Assembly (NCBI RefSeq): GCF_004340905.1
Contig: NZ_SLXD01000004.1
Location: 248,001 to 312,000, forward strand
DNA: 64,000 bases
From: Rubrivivax gelatinosus
GTDB lineage: Bacteria; Pseudomonadota; Gammaproteobacteria; Burkholderiales; Burkholderiaceae_C
Direction of reading: 5' to 3'
Part shown: positions 49,818 through 58,994 of the stretch, piece by piece
Layout of the letters: each line of letters begins with the position of its first letter
Position numbering within the stretch: the stretch's first letter is position 1
The notes under the pieces: generated by a model
Told to the model about the DNA's origin: nothing
Seen by the model: only the letters and a program-made list of their open reading frames with translations
Database searches by the model: none
Made by a program: the position numbers and the translations under genes

Positions 49818-52800
49818 GCTTCACCGACCTCTTCATCCGCCGGCCCATCCTGTCGCTGACGCTGAGCCTGCTGATCCTGCTGTGCGGCACGGCCGCGCTG
49901 TTCGCGCTGCCGATGCGCCAGTACCCGAAGATGGAGAGCGCCACCATCGTCGTCGAGACGCGCTACCCCGGCGCGACGCAGGAGGTGATGCAGGGCTTCG
50001 TGACGACGCCGATCGCCCAGGCCATCGCCACCGCCAACGGCATCGAGTACCTCAGCTCCACCTCGACCACCGGCAGCAGCCAGATCAAGGCCAAGCTGGT
50101 GCTGAACGCGAACGCCGACCGCGCGATGACCGAGATCCTGGCCAAGGTGCAGCAGGTGAAGTACCGGCTGCCCGAGGGCGCGTTCGACCCGGTCATCGAG
50201 AAGATCACCGACGGCGTCTCCGCGGTCCAGTACCTGGCTTTCGTCGGCGACCAGCAGAGCATCGCCCAGATCACCGACTTCGTCGCCCGCGTCGCGCAGC
50301 CGCTGATCAACGCCGTGCCCGGCGTCGCCTCGACCGAGCTGCACGGCGGCCGGACCTACGCGATGCGGCTGTGGGTCGACCCGCTCAGGCTCGCCGCGCG
50401 CGGCCTGAGCGCCAGCGAGCTCGTTGCCGCGCTGCGCGCCAACAACGTGCAGGCCGCGCCCGGCGCGCTGCGCGGCGAGCAGACGCTGATGCCGATCACC
50501 GCCGCCACCGACCTGCGCAGCGTGCAGGCCTTCCGCGAGATGGTGCTCAAGCGCGGCGAGCACGGCGTCGTGCACCTGGCCGACGTCGCCACGGTCGAGC
50601 TCGGCGGCGACAACGAAGACAGCAGCTTCCTGAACGACGGCCGGCAGGCGGTCTCGCTGTCGGTGTCGCCGACGCCCGACGGCAACCCGCTGACCATCGT
50701 CGCCGGCGTCAACGCGCTGCTGCCCGAGCTGCAGCGCGCGGCACCGCCGGGGCTGGAGGTCGTCAACTCCTTCGACACCGCGCGTTTCGTGCACGCCTCC
50801 ATCGACGAGGTCGTGCGCACGCTGGTCGAGGCCATCGTCATCGTCGTGCTCGCGATCTTCCTGTTCCTGGGCTCGCTGCGCGCCGTCGTCATCCCGATCG
50901 TCACGATCCCGCTGTCGCTGGTGGGCACGGCGGCGCTGATGCTGGTCTGCGGCTTCTCGCTGAACCTGCTGACGCTGCTGGCGATGGTGCTGGCCATCGG
51001 GCTCGTGGTCGACGACGCCATCGTCGTCGTCGAGAACATCCACCGCCATATCGAGGAAGGGCTGTCGCCGGCGCGCGCGGCGCTGGTCGGCGCGCGCGAG
51101 ATCGTCACGCCGGTGATCGCGATGACGATCACGCTGGCCGCCGTCTACGCACCGATCGGCCTGATGGGCGGGCTCACCGGCGCGCTGTTCCGCGAGTTCG
51201 CGTTCACGCTCGCCGGCTCGGTGCTCGTCTCCGGCCACGTCGCGCTGACGCTGTCGCCGATGATGAGCAGCTACCTGCTGGGCGCGCGCGTGGCCGACGG
51301 GCGCCTGGCGCGGCGCGTCGAGCAGACGATGCAGGGCCTGGCGCGGCGCTACGGCCGCCTGCTCGAGCACACGCTGCGGGCGCGCGCCGCGGTGCTGCTG
51401 GTCTGCGTCGCGGTGCTGGTGGGCATCGCCGTGCTCTTTGCCGGCGTCAAGCGCGAGCTGGCGCCGCGCGAGGACCAGGGCTACGTTTTCGTCCAGACCA
51501 AGGCGCCGCAGTACGCCAACCTCGCCTACACCGAACGTTTCGCGCGCCAGGTCCAGGGTTTCTTCGGCGCGCTGCCCGACTACGCCGGCAGCTTCCTCGT
51601 CAACGGTGCCGGCAGCCAGAACATCGGCTTCGGCGGCGTCGTGCTGACGCCCTGGGACGCGCGCCGGCAGAGCGCCGACCAGGTGCAGAACACGCTCAAC
51701 GCGCATGCCCCGGGCATCACCGGCGTCTCGCTGACGGCTTTCCAGCCGGCGCCGCTGCCGGCCGGCAGCGGCGGGCTGCCGGTGCAGATGGTGCTGCGCT
51801 CGCCCGACGACTTCGGCGCGCTCTACCGCACGATGGAGGAGATCAAGGACGCGGCCCGCGCCAGCGGCCTGTTCGCCTTCGTCGAGAGCGACCTCGCGTT
51901 CGACAGCCCGCAGCTGCGGCTGTCGGTCGACGCCGCCAAGGCCGGCGAGATGGGGGTGTCGATGAGCGCCATCGCCGACACGCTGGCGACGCTGGTCGGC
52001 GAGAGCACGGTCAACCGCTTCAACTGGTTCGACCGCTCCTACGACGTCATCGCCCAGGTGCCGCGCGCGCAGCGCAGCGCGCCCGACGACCTGGGCGGCT
52101 ACTACCTGCGCGCGCAGTCGGGGGCGCTGGTGCCGCTGGCCACGCTGGTCCAGGCGCACGCCGCGCCGGCACCGAACCGGCTGCCGCAGTTCAACCAGAT
52201 GAACGCCGCGACGCTGTCGGGCGTGCTGCTGCCGGGCGTGACGATGGGTCAGGCCGTCGAGTACCTGCAGCAGCTGCCGCTGCCCGCCGGCGCGCGTGTC
52301 GACTGGCTCTCCGACAGCCGCCAGTACGTCAACGAAGGCCATCGCCTGACGGTCTCGTTCGCCGCCGCGCTGGTGGTGATCTTCCTCGTGCTGGCGGCGC
52401 AGTTCGAGAGCCTGCGCGACCCGCTGGTGATCCTGGTGACGGTGCCGCTGGCGGTCTGCGGCGCGCTGGCGCCGCTGTGGCTGGGTTACGCCACCTTGAA
52501 CATCTACACCCAGATCGGGCTTGTGACGCTGATCGGGCTGATCTCCAAACACGGCATCCTGATGGTCTCGTTCGCCAACGACATCCAGCGCCGCGAGGGT
52601 CTGCCGCCGGCGCAGGCCATCCAGCGTGCGGCCGAGATCCGCATGCGGCCGGTGCTGATGACGACGGCGGCGATGGTCGTCGGCCTGGTGCCGCTGCTGT
52701 TCGCCAGCGGCGCCGGTGCCGGCAGCCGCTTCGCCATCGGCATCGTCGTCGTCTGCGGCATGACGATCGGCACGCTGTTCACGCTGTTCGTGCTGCCCAC

Positions 52801-52888
52801 CGTCTACAGCCTGCTGGCGCGTGACCACCACGCCGAGGCCGGCGGTGCGCGCTCGCGCGAACTGGCGCAGGAGGCCGGTCATGCGTGA
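49814..52888 (+). CDS. RND-family multidrug efflux transporter (HAE-1 type)
   Basis: The 1024-residue protein has twelve membrane helices in two halves, an FTDLFIRRPILSLTLSLLIL start and the proton-relay Asp pair in helix 4 (LAIGLVVDDAIVVVENI). The loops between helices 1-2 and 7-8 are large porter domains. A SoxR-dependent pump with this order resembles MexI of Pseudomonas, which exports phenazines and other redox-active compounds. The substrate here is inferred only from the SoxR promoter. Confidence 0.96.
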   Translation: MSFTDLFIRRPILSLTLSLLILLCGTAALFALPMRQYPKMESATIVVETRYPGATQEVMQGFVTTPIAQAIATANGIEYLSSTSTTGSSQIKAKLVLNANADRAMTEILAKVQQVKYRLPEGAFDPVIEKITDGVSAVQYLAFVGDQQSIAQITDFVARVAQPLINAVPGVASTELHGGRTYAMRLWVDPLRLAARGLSASELVAALRANNVQAAPGALRGEQTLMPITAATDLRSVQAFREMVLKRGEHGVVHLADVATVELGGDNEDSSFLNDGRQAVSLSVSPTPDGNPLTIVAGVNALLPELQRAAPPGLEVVNSFDTARFVHASIDEVVRTLVEAIVIVVLAIFLFLGSLRAVVIPIVTIPLSLVGTAALMLVCGFSLNLLTLLAMVLAIGLVVDDAIVVVENIHRHIEEGLSPARAALVGAREIVTPVIAMTITLAAVYAPIGLMGGLTGALFREFAFTLAGSVLVSGHVALTLSPMMSSYLLGARVADGRLARRVEQTMQGLARRYGRLLEHTLRARAAVLLVCVAVLVGIAVLFAGVKRELAPREDQGYVFVQTKAPQYANLAYTERFARQVQGFFGALPDYAGSFLVNGAGSQNIGFGGVVLTPWDARRQSADQVQNTLNAHAPGITGVSLTAFQPAPLPAGSGGLPVQMVLRSPDDFGALYRTMEEIKDAARASGLFAFVESDLAFDSPQLRLSVDAAKAGEMGVSMSAIADTLATLVGESTVNRFNWFDRSYDVIAQVPRAQRSAPDDLGGYYLRAQSGALVPLATLVQAHAAPAPNRLPQFNQMNAATLSGVLLPGVTMGQAVEYLQQLPLPAGARVDWLSDSRQYVNEGHRLTVSFAAALVVIFLVLAAQFESLRDPLVILVTVPLAVCGALAPLWLGYATLNIYTQIGLVTLIGLISKHGILMVSFANDIQRREGLPPAQAIQRAAEIRMRPVLMTTAAMVVGLVPLLFASGAGAGSRFAIGIVVVCGMTIGTLFTLFVLPTVYSLLARDHHAEAGGARSRELAQEAGHA

Positions 52889-54284
52889 GGCCCGCCTGCT
52901 GCCGGCCGTGCTGGCACCTGTGCTGCTGGCCGCCTGTGCCGCCGGCCCGCAGCACCTGGCGCCGCCGTGGCCGGCCGGCGCCACCGGCACTTTCGCTGCG
53001 GCAGGGGCGACGGCCAGCGCCGAGCCGCTGCCCGATCGCTGGTGGCGGCTGTACCAGGACCCGGTGCTCGACGCGCTGGTGCAGCAAGCCTTCGCCGCCA
53101 ACACCGACCTGCGCGTGGCCGCTGCCCGTCTGGAGCGCGAGCGTGCGGTGCTCGCCGAGGCGCAGACCGCGCGCCTGCCGGCGACGCGGCTGGAGGCCGC
53201 ACGCACCGACGGCGACAGCAGCTCGTCCACCGGCAGCGGCTCCGCCCTGGCGCAGCGCCAATGGACGACGACGGCCGTCGTGGCGCTCAGCTGGGAGCTC
53301 GATCTGGGCGGCCGCGTGCGCCGTCTGGTCGAAGCCGCGAACGCCGATGCCCAGGCTCTGGCGGCGGCGCGCGACGGCGTGCGGGTCGCCGTCGCCGCCG
53401 ACGTCACGCGCCAGTACGTGCTCGCCTGCACGCTGGCCGAGTCGCTGGTGGCGGCGCAGGCCGCCGTCGACGTCGCCCGCCAGGCCCTGGAGCTGAGCGC
53501 CCGGCGCGAACGTGCCGGCGCCGCGTCGCGGCTGGAACTCGAACGTGCCGGCGCGCTCCTCGCCAACGCCGAGGCCGCACTGCCGCCGCTGCAGGCGCGC
53601 CGGCACAACACGCTGGCCGCGCTGGCGGTGCTGCTGGGCGCAGCGCCGACCGAGGTACCGCCGGCCGCGGCGGCCTGCGAGCGTGCGCCCGCGCTGGCGG
53701 CGCCGATCCCGGCCGCCGACGGTGCCGCCTTGCTGCGGCGGCGGCCTGACGTGCACGAGGCCGAACGCCGGCTGGCGGCGGACACGGCCCGCATCGGCGT
53801 CGCCACGGCCGAGCTCTATCCGCGCATCGAGTTCGGCGCCGCCGGCAGCCATCTGCAGACGGCGGGTTCGAACGGCGACGGCTGGAGCGTCGGCGTCGGC
53901 CCGCTGCTGTCCTGGAGCTTTCCGCAGCTGGGCGCGGCGCGCGCGCGCGTCAGGCAGTCCGAGGCGCAGGCCCGGGCCTCGCTGGCCGCCTTCGACGGCA
54001 GCGTGCTGAACGCGCTGCGCGAAACCGAGCAGGCGCTGGCCAGCCTGGCCGCCGAGCAGCAGCACCAGGACCGGCTGGCCGAAGCCGAGCGGCGCTCGGC
54101 CGCGGCCTACGAGCTGGCGCGCAGCCGCTACCGCGCCGGCAGCGTCTCGCAGCTGGAGCTGCTCGACGCCAGCCGCGAGCGCATCGCCGCGCAAAGCCTG
54201 CGGCTGGACTCGCTGCTCGCGCTGGCCTCTGCCCGCGTGGACGTCTTCCGCGCGCTCGGCGGCGGCTGGGACGTCGGCCCTTGA
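52881..54284 (+). CDS. Outer-membrane efflux channel lipoprotein (OprM/NodT family)
   Basis: The 467-residue protein, ATG 52881 overlapping the pump gene by 8 bases, has a lipoprotein signal (APVLLAACAAG) and the duplicated OEP repeat: PDRWWRLYQDPVLDALVQQA, NTDLRVAAARLERERAVLAE, RRRPDVHEAERRLAADTARI. It forms the trimeric exit duct of the RND system. An upstream ATG at 52821 lies within the pump gene and lacks a signal. Last gene of the SoxR operon. Confidence 0.95.
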   Translation: MREARLLPAVLAPVLLAACAAGPQHLAPPWPAGATGTFAAAGATASAEPLPDRWWRLYQDPVLDALVQQAFAANTDLRVAAARLERERAVLAEAQTARLPATRLEAARTDGDSSSSTGSGSALAQRQWTTTAVVALSWELDLGGRVRRLVEAANADAQALAAARDGVRVAVAADVTRQYVLACTLAESLVAAQAAVDVARQALELSARRERAGAASRLELERAGALLANAEAALPPLQARRHNTLAALAVLLGAAPTEVPPAAAACERAPALAAPIPAADGAALLRRRPDVHEAERRLAADTARIGVATAELYPRIEFGAAGSHLQTAGSNGDGWSVGVGPLLSWSFPQLGAARARVRQSEAQARASLAAFDGSVLNALRETEQALASLAAEQQHQDRLAEAERRSAAAYELARSRYRAGSVSQLELLDASRERIAAQSLRLDSLLALASARVDVFRALGGGWDVGP

Positions 54285-54397
54285 GCTGAGTCCTGTCGAG
54301 TCGACTGGCCGCTGCTGCCCGCCGTCGTGGTGGGCGCACGCGGCGCCACGCCCGCATCCATCCCATCCCATCCATCCCATCGGAGCCTGAACCCACC

Positions 54398-54991
54398 GTG
54401 CCGACATCCATCTCCCGCCTCTTCGCGACCCTGCGCCACACGCTGCTGCGGCCTTCCGTTCGTTATTCGCTGCTGACGCTGGTCGGCGCCGGCTTCGTCG
54501 CCGGCCTCGCTTTCGTCGGTGCCACGCATGTCGCCTTCGAGCTCACGAGTTCGCCGGACTTCTGCGCCAGCGCCTGCCACGAGATGAAGCAGGTCGCCGA
54601 CGAGTACCGGCAGACGCCGCACCACGACAGCCGCTCGGGCGTGCGCGCGCAATGCGCCGACTGCCACATCCCCAAACCGCTGGGCGCCAAGCTGGTGAAG
54701 AAGGTCGAGTCGGCCGGCGAGCTGTGGGCCAAGCTGAACGGCAGCATCGACACGCCGGAGAAGTTCGCCGCCCGGCGGCTCGAACTCGCGCAGCGCGAAT
54801 GGGCGCGCCTGAAGGCCAACGACTCACGCGAATGCCGCAGCTGCCACCACGCCGACGGCATGGCGGCCGACAAGCAGACGCCGCGTGCCCAGGCGATGCA
54901 CGCGCTGATCGGCGCCGAGGGCCGCACTTGCATCGATTGCCACAAAGGCATCGCCCACCGGCTGCCCGACGACATGCCCGAGGGCACCTGA
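54398..54991 (+). CDS. NapC/NirT-family tetraheme c-type cytochrome
   Basis: The 197-residue protein, GTG start 54398, has an N-terminal membrane anchor (about residues 24-46) and four heme sites: C56-ASA-C60-H61, C86-ADCH90, C146-RSCH150 and C178-IDCH182. The first has three residues between the Cys (CX3CH) instead of two. The family passes electrons from quinol to periplasmic reductases (nitrate, nitrite, TMAO). No reductase gene is adjacent except a diheme cytochrome, so the acceptor is unknown. About 70 bases of C/A-rich tandem CATCC repeats precede it. Confidence 0.9.
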   Translation: MPTSISRLFATLRHTLLRPSVRYSLLTLVGAGFVAGLAFVGATHVAFELTSSPDFCASACHEMKQVADEYRQTPHHDSRSGVRAQCADCHIPKPLGAKLVKKVESAGELWAKLNGSIDTPEKFAARRLELAQREWARLKANDSRECRSCHHADGMAADKQTPRAQAMHALIGAEGRTCIDCHKGIAHRLPDDMPEGT

Positions 54992-55061
54992 GTCCGTGTG
55001 CCGGGCGCCGTCGCCCTGTCTCCCCATTTCTTCAACCGGCTTGTTTCATGAAAGGAATCCC

Positions 55062-55850
55062 ATGCCGCCCTTGATCCGTTTCGCGTTCGCCCTGCCGTGG
55101 GCCGTCGGCGCCGCCGCCGCCCTGGCCGCGCCCGACTGGAGCCGCATCCCGGCACGCGAGATCACGGTCTTCCACCCCGGTGCCACCTCCGTCGAGTGGC
55201 TGGCCAGCGGCCACCCCGGTGCCAGCGTGCTCAAGTCCGGCCAGCCCTGCATCGTCTGCCACGAAACGAAGACGGGGCTGGACTACAACGCCAAACGCCT
55301 CGCGCCGCGCGAGCCGGACGTGCAGGCGATGCCGCGCACCGTCAGCTTCCCGGTCAGCGTGCAGGCCGCGCTCGACAAGCGAACGCTCAGCGTGCGCCTG
55401 GCGTTCAAGCCGCCGGCCGACGCGCCGCGGGGCCGCGACGCGGCCCACGAGCTGAAGGCGGCGCTCATGCTGCTCGACGACCAGGTGCCGCAGGCGGCGC
55501 AGGCGGGCTGCTGGGCCACCTGCCACCAGGACCTGCGCGGCATGCCCGGCGGTGACCCGAAGAAGGGCAAGTACGTCGCCGCCGGCCGCTTCGAGCTGCT
55601 GCAATGGACCAGCGGCAAACCCGCCGCGCAGCCGGCCGGCGTCAAGGTGGCGAGCACGCAGGAGGGCGGCAGGACCGTCGTCACCTTCTCGCGCCAGCTG
55701 GGTGGCGCCGCCGTCGCCGGGCGCAGCGTGCCGTTCGGCATCGCGATCCACGCCAACCATGCCGCCGGGCGCCTGCATTACGTCTCGCTCGGCTACCGGC
55801 TGGCCCTGGGCGACGGGGTTGCCGGCGAGGTGCAGGCGCTGGGCCGATGA
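55062..55850 (+). CDS. Periplasmic diheme c-type cytochrome, ethylbenzene-dehydrogenase-like heme domain
   Basis: The 262-residue protein has a signal peptide (LPWAVGAAAALAA|PDWS), one standard heme site C63-IVCH67 and a CX3CH site C150-WAT-C154-H155. The beta-rich region from about 95 to 260, with LSVRLAFKPPADAP and a late FGIAIHANHAAGRLHYVSL, resembles the heme-binding gamma-subunit fold of the ethylbenzene dehydrogenase/DMSO reductase family. It lies 70 bases after the tetraheme cytochrome, its likely electron donor. Confidence 0.78.
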   Translation: MPPLIRFAFALPWAVGAAAALAAPDWSRIPAREITVFHPGATSVEWLASGHPGASVLKSGQPCIVCHETKTGLDYNAKRLAPREPDVQAMPRTVSFPVSVQAALDKRTLSVRLAFKPPADAPRGRDAAHELKAALMLLDDQVPQAAQAGCWATCHQDLRGMPGGDPKKGKYVAAGRFELLQWTSGKPAAQPAGVKVASTQEGGRTVVTFSRQLGGAAVAGRSVPFGIAIHANHAAGRLHYVSLGYRLALGDGVAGEVQALGR

Positions 55851-56014
55851 ACCGCTGCCGGGGGGCGCCGGAGCCGGCCATCGCCGTCCTCGCGCGGCTG
55901 TAGCTGCGCACCGGTGGCGGCGCCGGTTTCCACCTGCTGTCTGGTGGCGCGGCCGGGCTGCGAGTCGTCGTCGCCGAACGGGACCCCGGCCGCGCCCAGG
56001 CGCTGAGCCGCCGC

Positions 56015-56965
56015 TCAGCGGCCGGCGGCGGGCATCAGCTCCGCCTCGTCCCCGGTCGGGTGCGGCGTGCCGTTGCGGTCCATGCGCACGACGCTGCGCC
56101 GCAGCGAGCGCACGCCGTCGCGGCCGATCTCCATGCGCAGCACCCAGCCGGTGTTGTTCTCGGGCTTGTCGAAGCCGTCGAAGACGAAGTTGCCCAGGCT
56201 GTAGACGATGGGCTTGCCGCGGTGGAACTCGACGTCCTGGACGACGTGCGGATGGGTGCCGACGACGGCGTCGGCGCCAGCGTCGATCATCAGCCGCGCC
56301 AGCGCGCGCTGGCGGTCGTTGGCCGTGGGCCGGCCTTCCTCGCCCCAGTGCATGAACGGGATCACCAGGTCGGCCATCGCCCGCGCGCGGCGGATGTCGA
56401 GCACGACCTGCTCGTCCTCGCTCCAGGCGACGCCGGGGTGGTCGTGGCCGGCTTCGAAATAACGCGGAAAGTACTCGTCGTAACCCAGCAGCGCGATGCG
56501 CAGCCCGCGGCGCTCGACGATCAGCGGCCGGTGCGCCTCGGCCAGATCGTGGCCGCCGCCGAAGTACGGCAGGCCGTTCGTGCGCAGCGCGCCCAGCATC
56601 TCGGCAAAAGCCTCGCGGCCGAAGTCGCCCGAGTGGTTGTTGGCCAGCGAGACGACGTCGACGCGGCGGCGCAGCAGCGCCAGCACACGCGGGTCGGCGC
56701 GGAAGGTCCAGGGTTTGTCGTCGGCCTTGCCGCCGCGGGCGACGACGCATTCCAGGTTGGCGATGCGCAGGTCGGCGCCGGCCAGCAGCCGCGCCGTCGG
56801 CGCGAACGGGTCGCCGCCGCGGCGCAGCAATCGCCCAGGGCCGTCGGCCAGCATCACGTCGCCGACGAAGACCAGGCTGACGCTGGGTTCCGATTGCGCA
56901 CGCGCGGCCCCGGCCGCGGCCCAGGCGCCGGCCAGCAGCGCGGCGGTGGCGTCGCGGCGCTTCAT
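56015..56965 (-). CDS. CapA-family metallophosphoesterase-like protein
   Basis: The 316-residue protein has a signal sequence (ATAALLAGAWAAAGAARAQS) and the CapA/PgsA fold: SLVFVGDVMLADGPGRLLRR, ADLRIANLECVVARGG, VVSLANNHSGDFGREAF, IPFMHWGEE and VVGTHPHVVQDVEFHRGKPI. CapA proteins act in capsule or poly-gamma-glutamate synthesis, but stand-alone members in proteobacteria are of unknown role. It is coupled (ATGA) to the small exported protein upstream. Confidence 0.9.
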   Translation of the reverse strand: MKRRDATAALLAGAWAAAGAARAQSEPSVSLVFVGDVMLADGPGRLLRRGGDPFAPTARLLAGADLRIANLECVVARGGKADDKPWTFRADPRVLALLRRRVDVVSLANNHSGDFGREAFAEMLGALRTNGLPYFGGGHDLAEAHRPLIVERRGLRIALLGYDEYFPRYFEAGHDHPGVAWSEDEQVVLDIRRARAMADLVIPFMHWGEEGRPTANDRQRALARLMIDAGADAVVGTHPHVVQDVEFHRGKPIVYSLGNFVFDGFDKPENNTGWVLRMEIGRDGVRSLRRSVVRMDRNGTPHPTGDEAELMPAAGR

Positions 56966-57426
56966 CGGGCGGCCTCCGTGCCCAGCGCGCAGCCGTAGAC
57001 CAGTTCGCGCCCCAGGCGCGAGGAGTAGACGTGGTTCCAGCCGGTCAGGCCGGGGATCGTGCTCGTCGCGGGGAAGGGCGGCCGCAAGACCACCTCGTGC
57101 ACCAGCACCGGCGCGTTCTCCACCGCCATGTCGTAGGTGTAGAGCGAGACCGAGTCGACGCGCTCGGGCGTGCCCAGCACCACGGCCTTGAAGCGGAAAC
57201 GCGTGCCGACGTCCTGCGCCGCCACCGTGTACGGGTCGGCGACCGGGCGGGCCTCGATCCGCATCGTCGTGCTGACATAGCGCAGTTCGCAGCGCAGCAG
57301 CGGCGCTTTGGCGGCCGACGGTGTCTGCGCCGCGGCACCTGCGAGGCCGGTGGCCGCCGCGATGCCGCACACCAGGCGTGCGATGGGGACGGCGTGGGCC
57401 GCGGGCGAGGGCGGGAACATCTGCAT
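56962..57426 (-). CDS. Small exported protein of unknown function
   Basis: The 154-residue protein, ATG 57426 (or 57420), has a signal peptide with cleavage near GAAA|QTPSA. The mature beta-rich domain (LLRCELRYVSTTMRIEARPV, GTRFRFKAVVLG, VDSVSLYTYDM) has two Cys that could form a disulfide. I do not recognise the family. It forms a two-gene operon with capA and is divergent from cydA. Confidence 0.75.
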   Translation of the reverse strand: MQMFPPSPAAHAVPIARLVCGIAAATGLAGAAAQTPSAAKAPLLRCELRYVSTTMRIEARPVADPYTVAAQDVGTRFRFKAVVLGTPERVDSVSLYTYDMAVENAPVLVHEVVLRPPFPATSTIPGLTGWNHVYSSRLGRELVYGCALGTEAAR

Positions 57427-57571
57427 GCCGGCGACTGTAAGGCGCGGCGCCGCCGCGGCGAAGCGCCCGCCGGCCCGGCCTGACCCTGCCGAAACGAGGG
57501 TTCTCCCGCTCCCGGGCAGCCTGTTCCGGCCACCGGCGCCACACTGGCCGCCTCGCCGCCGCCACCTGCCC

Positions 57572-58984
57572 ATGTTCGGATTGACCGCCCTTGAACTGGC
57601 CCGCATCCAGTTCGGTTTCACCGTCTCCTTCCACATCGTCTTCCCGGCCATCACGATCGGCCTGGCCAGCTACCTGGCCGTGCTGGAAGGGCTGTGGCTG
57701 TGGAAGAAGGACGTGGTCTACCGCGACCTGTACCACTTCTGGTCGAAGATCTTCGCCGTCAACTTCGCGATGGGCGTCGTCTCGGGGCTGGTGATGGCCT
57801 ACCAGTTCGGCACCAACTGGAGCTACTTCTCGTCCTTCGCCGGCTCGGTCACCGGGCCGCTGCTGGCCTACGAGGTGCTCACCGCCTTCTTCCTCGAAGC
57901 CGGTTTCCTCGGCGTCATGCTGTTCGGCTGGAACCGTGTCGGCCCCGGGCTGCACTTCGTGTCGACGATCATGGTCGCGCTGGGCACGCTGATCTCGGCG
58001 ACCTGGATCCTGGCCTCCAACAGCTGGATGCAGACGCCGCAGGGCCACGAGATCATCGACGGCGTGGTGGTGCCGGTGGACTGGCTGGCGGTGATCTTCA
58101 ACCCCTCGTTCCCGTACCGGCTGGCGCACATGACGGTGGCCGCGTTCCTGGCCACGGCGCTGTTCGTCGGCGCGTCGGCCGCCTGGCACCTGCGCCGCGG
58201 CCACGACAACGCCCGCGTGCGCACGATGTTCTCGATGGCGATGGGCATGCTGATGTTCGTCGCGCCGCTGCAGATCGCTGTCGGCGACCTGCACGGCCTG
58301 AACACGCTGGAGCACCAGCCGGCCAAGGTCGCGGCGATGGAAGGCCACTGGCGCAACGGCCCGCCTGGCGAAGGCGTGCCGCTGGTGCTGTTCGGCTGGC
58401 CCGACATGCAGGCCGAGGAGACGCTGTACCGCGTCGAGATCCCGCGCCTGGGCAGCCTGATCCTGACCCACAGCCTGGATGGCCAGTACCCCGGCCTGGC
58501 CGAGTTCGCGCCCGAGGACCGGCCCAACGCGACGATCGTCTTCTGGTCCTTCCGCGTGATGGTGGGGCTGGGCCTGCTGATGCTGCTGCTCGGCGCCTGG
58601 GCCGCCTGGCGGCGCTGGCGCGGCCGGCTCTACGAAGGCGGCGCCTTCCTGCGTTTCGCGACCTGGATGGGGCCGGCCGGCGTGATCGCCATCCTCGCCG
58701 GCTGGTTCACCACCGAGATCGGCCGCCAGCCCTGGATCGTCTACGGCGTGATGCGCACCGCCGACGCGGTGTCGCACCACTCGGCGCAGGTGATGGGCAC
58801 GACGCTGGCGGTGTTCGTCGTCATGTACTTCGCCGTCTTCGGCATCGGCCTGCGCTACATGCTCAAGCTGGTCGCCAAGGGGCCGCAGCCCGGCGAGGAC
58901 GAGAACCCGCCGCAGGACCCGGGCCAGGCGCCGCGCCCGGCGCGGCCCTTGTCCGCCGGCCCCGACCACGTCGACCCCGTCTGA
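57572..58984 (+). CDS. cydA: Cytochrome bd ubiquinol oxidase subunit I, cyanide-insensitive (short Q-loop) type
   Basis: The 470-residue protein has nine predicted membrane helices. Heme ligands lie in FGFTVSFHIVFPAITIG (His) and YRLAHMTVAAF (His), with the QO-site segment GWPDMQAEETLYRVEIPRLG. The Q-loop is short, giving a CioA-like size (about 470 versus 520 in E. coli CydA). It oxidises quinol and reduces oxygen without proton pumping. ATG 57572 chosen; an in-frame start at 57308 lies in the divergent promoter. Confidence 0.95.
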   Translation: MFGLTALELARIQFGFTVSFHIVFPAITIGLASYLAVLEGLWLWKKDVVYRDLYHFWSKIFAVNFAMGVVSGLVMAYQFGTNWSYFSSFAGSVTGPLLAYEVLTAFFLEAGFLGVMLFGWNRVGPGLHFVSTIMVALGTLISATWILASNSWMQTPQGHEIIDGVVVPVDWLAVIFNPSFPYRLAHMTVAAFLATALFVGASAAWHLRRGHDNARVRTMFSMAMGMLMFVAPLQIAVGDLHGLNTLEHQPAKVAAMEGHWRNGPPGEGVPLVLFGWPDMQAEETLYRVEIPRLGSLILTHSLDGQYPGLAEFAPEDRPNATIVFWSFRVMVGLGLLMLLLGAWAAWRRWRGRLYEGGAFLRFATWMGPAGVIAILAGWFTTEIGRQPWIVYGVMRTADAVSHHSAQVMGTTLAVFVVMYFAVFGIGLRYMLKLVAKGPQPGEDENPPQDPGQAPRPARPLSAGPDHVDPV

Positions 58985-58994
58985 GGAGCGCGCC

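Noticed and set aside
55851-56014. Possible gene fragment after the diheme cytochrome
   Set aside because: An 18-codon frame and a short Val/Ala-rich stretch are visible but too short and interrupted to support a pseudogene.
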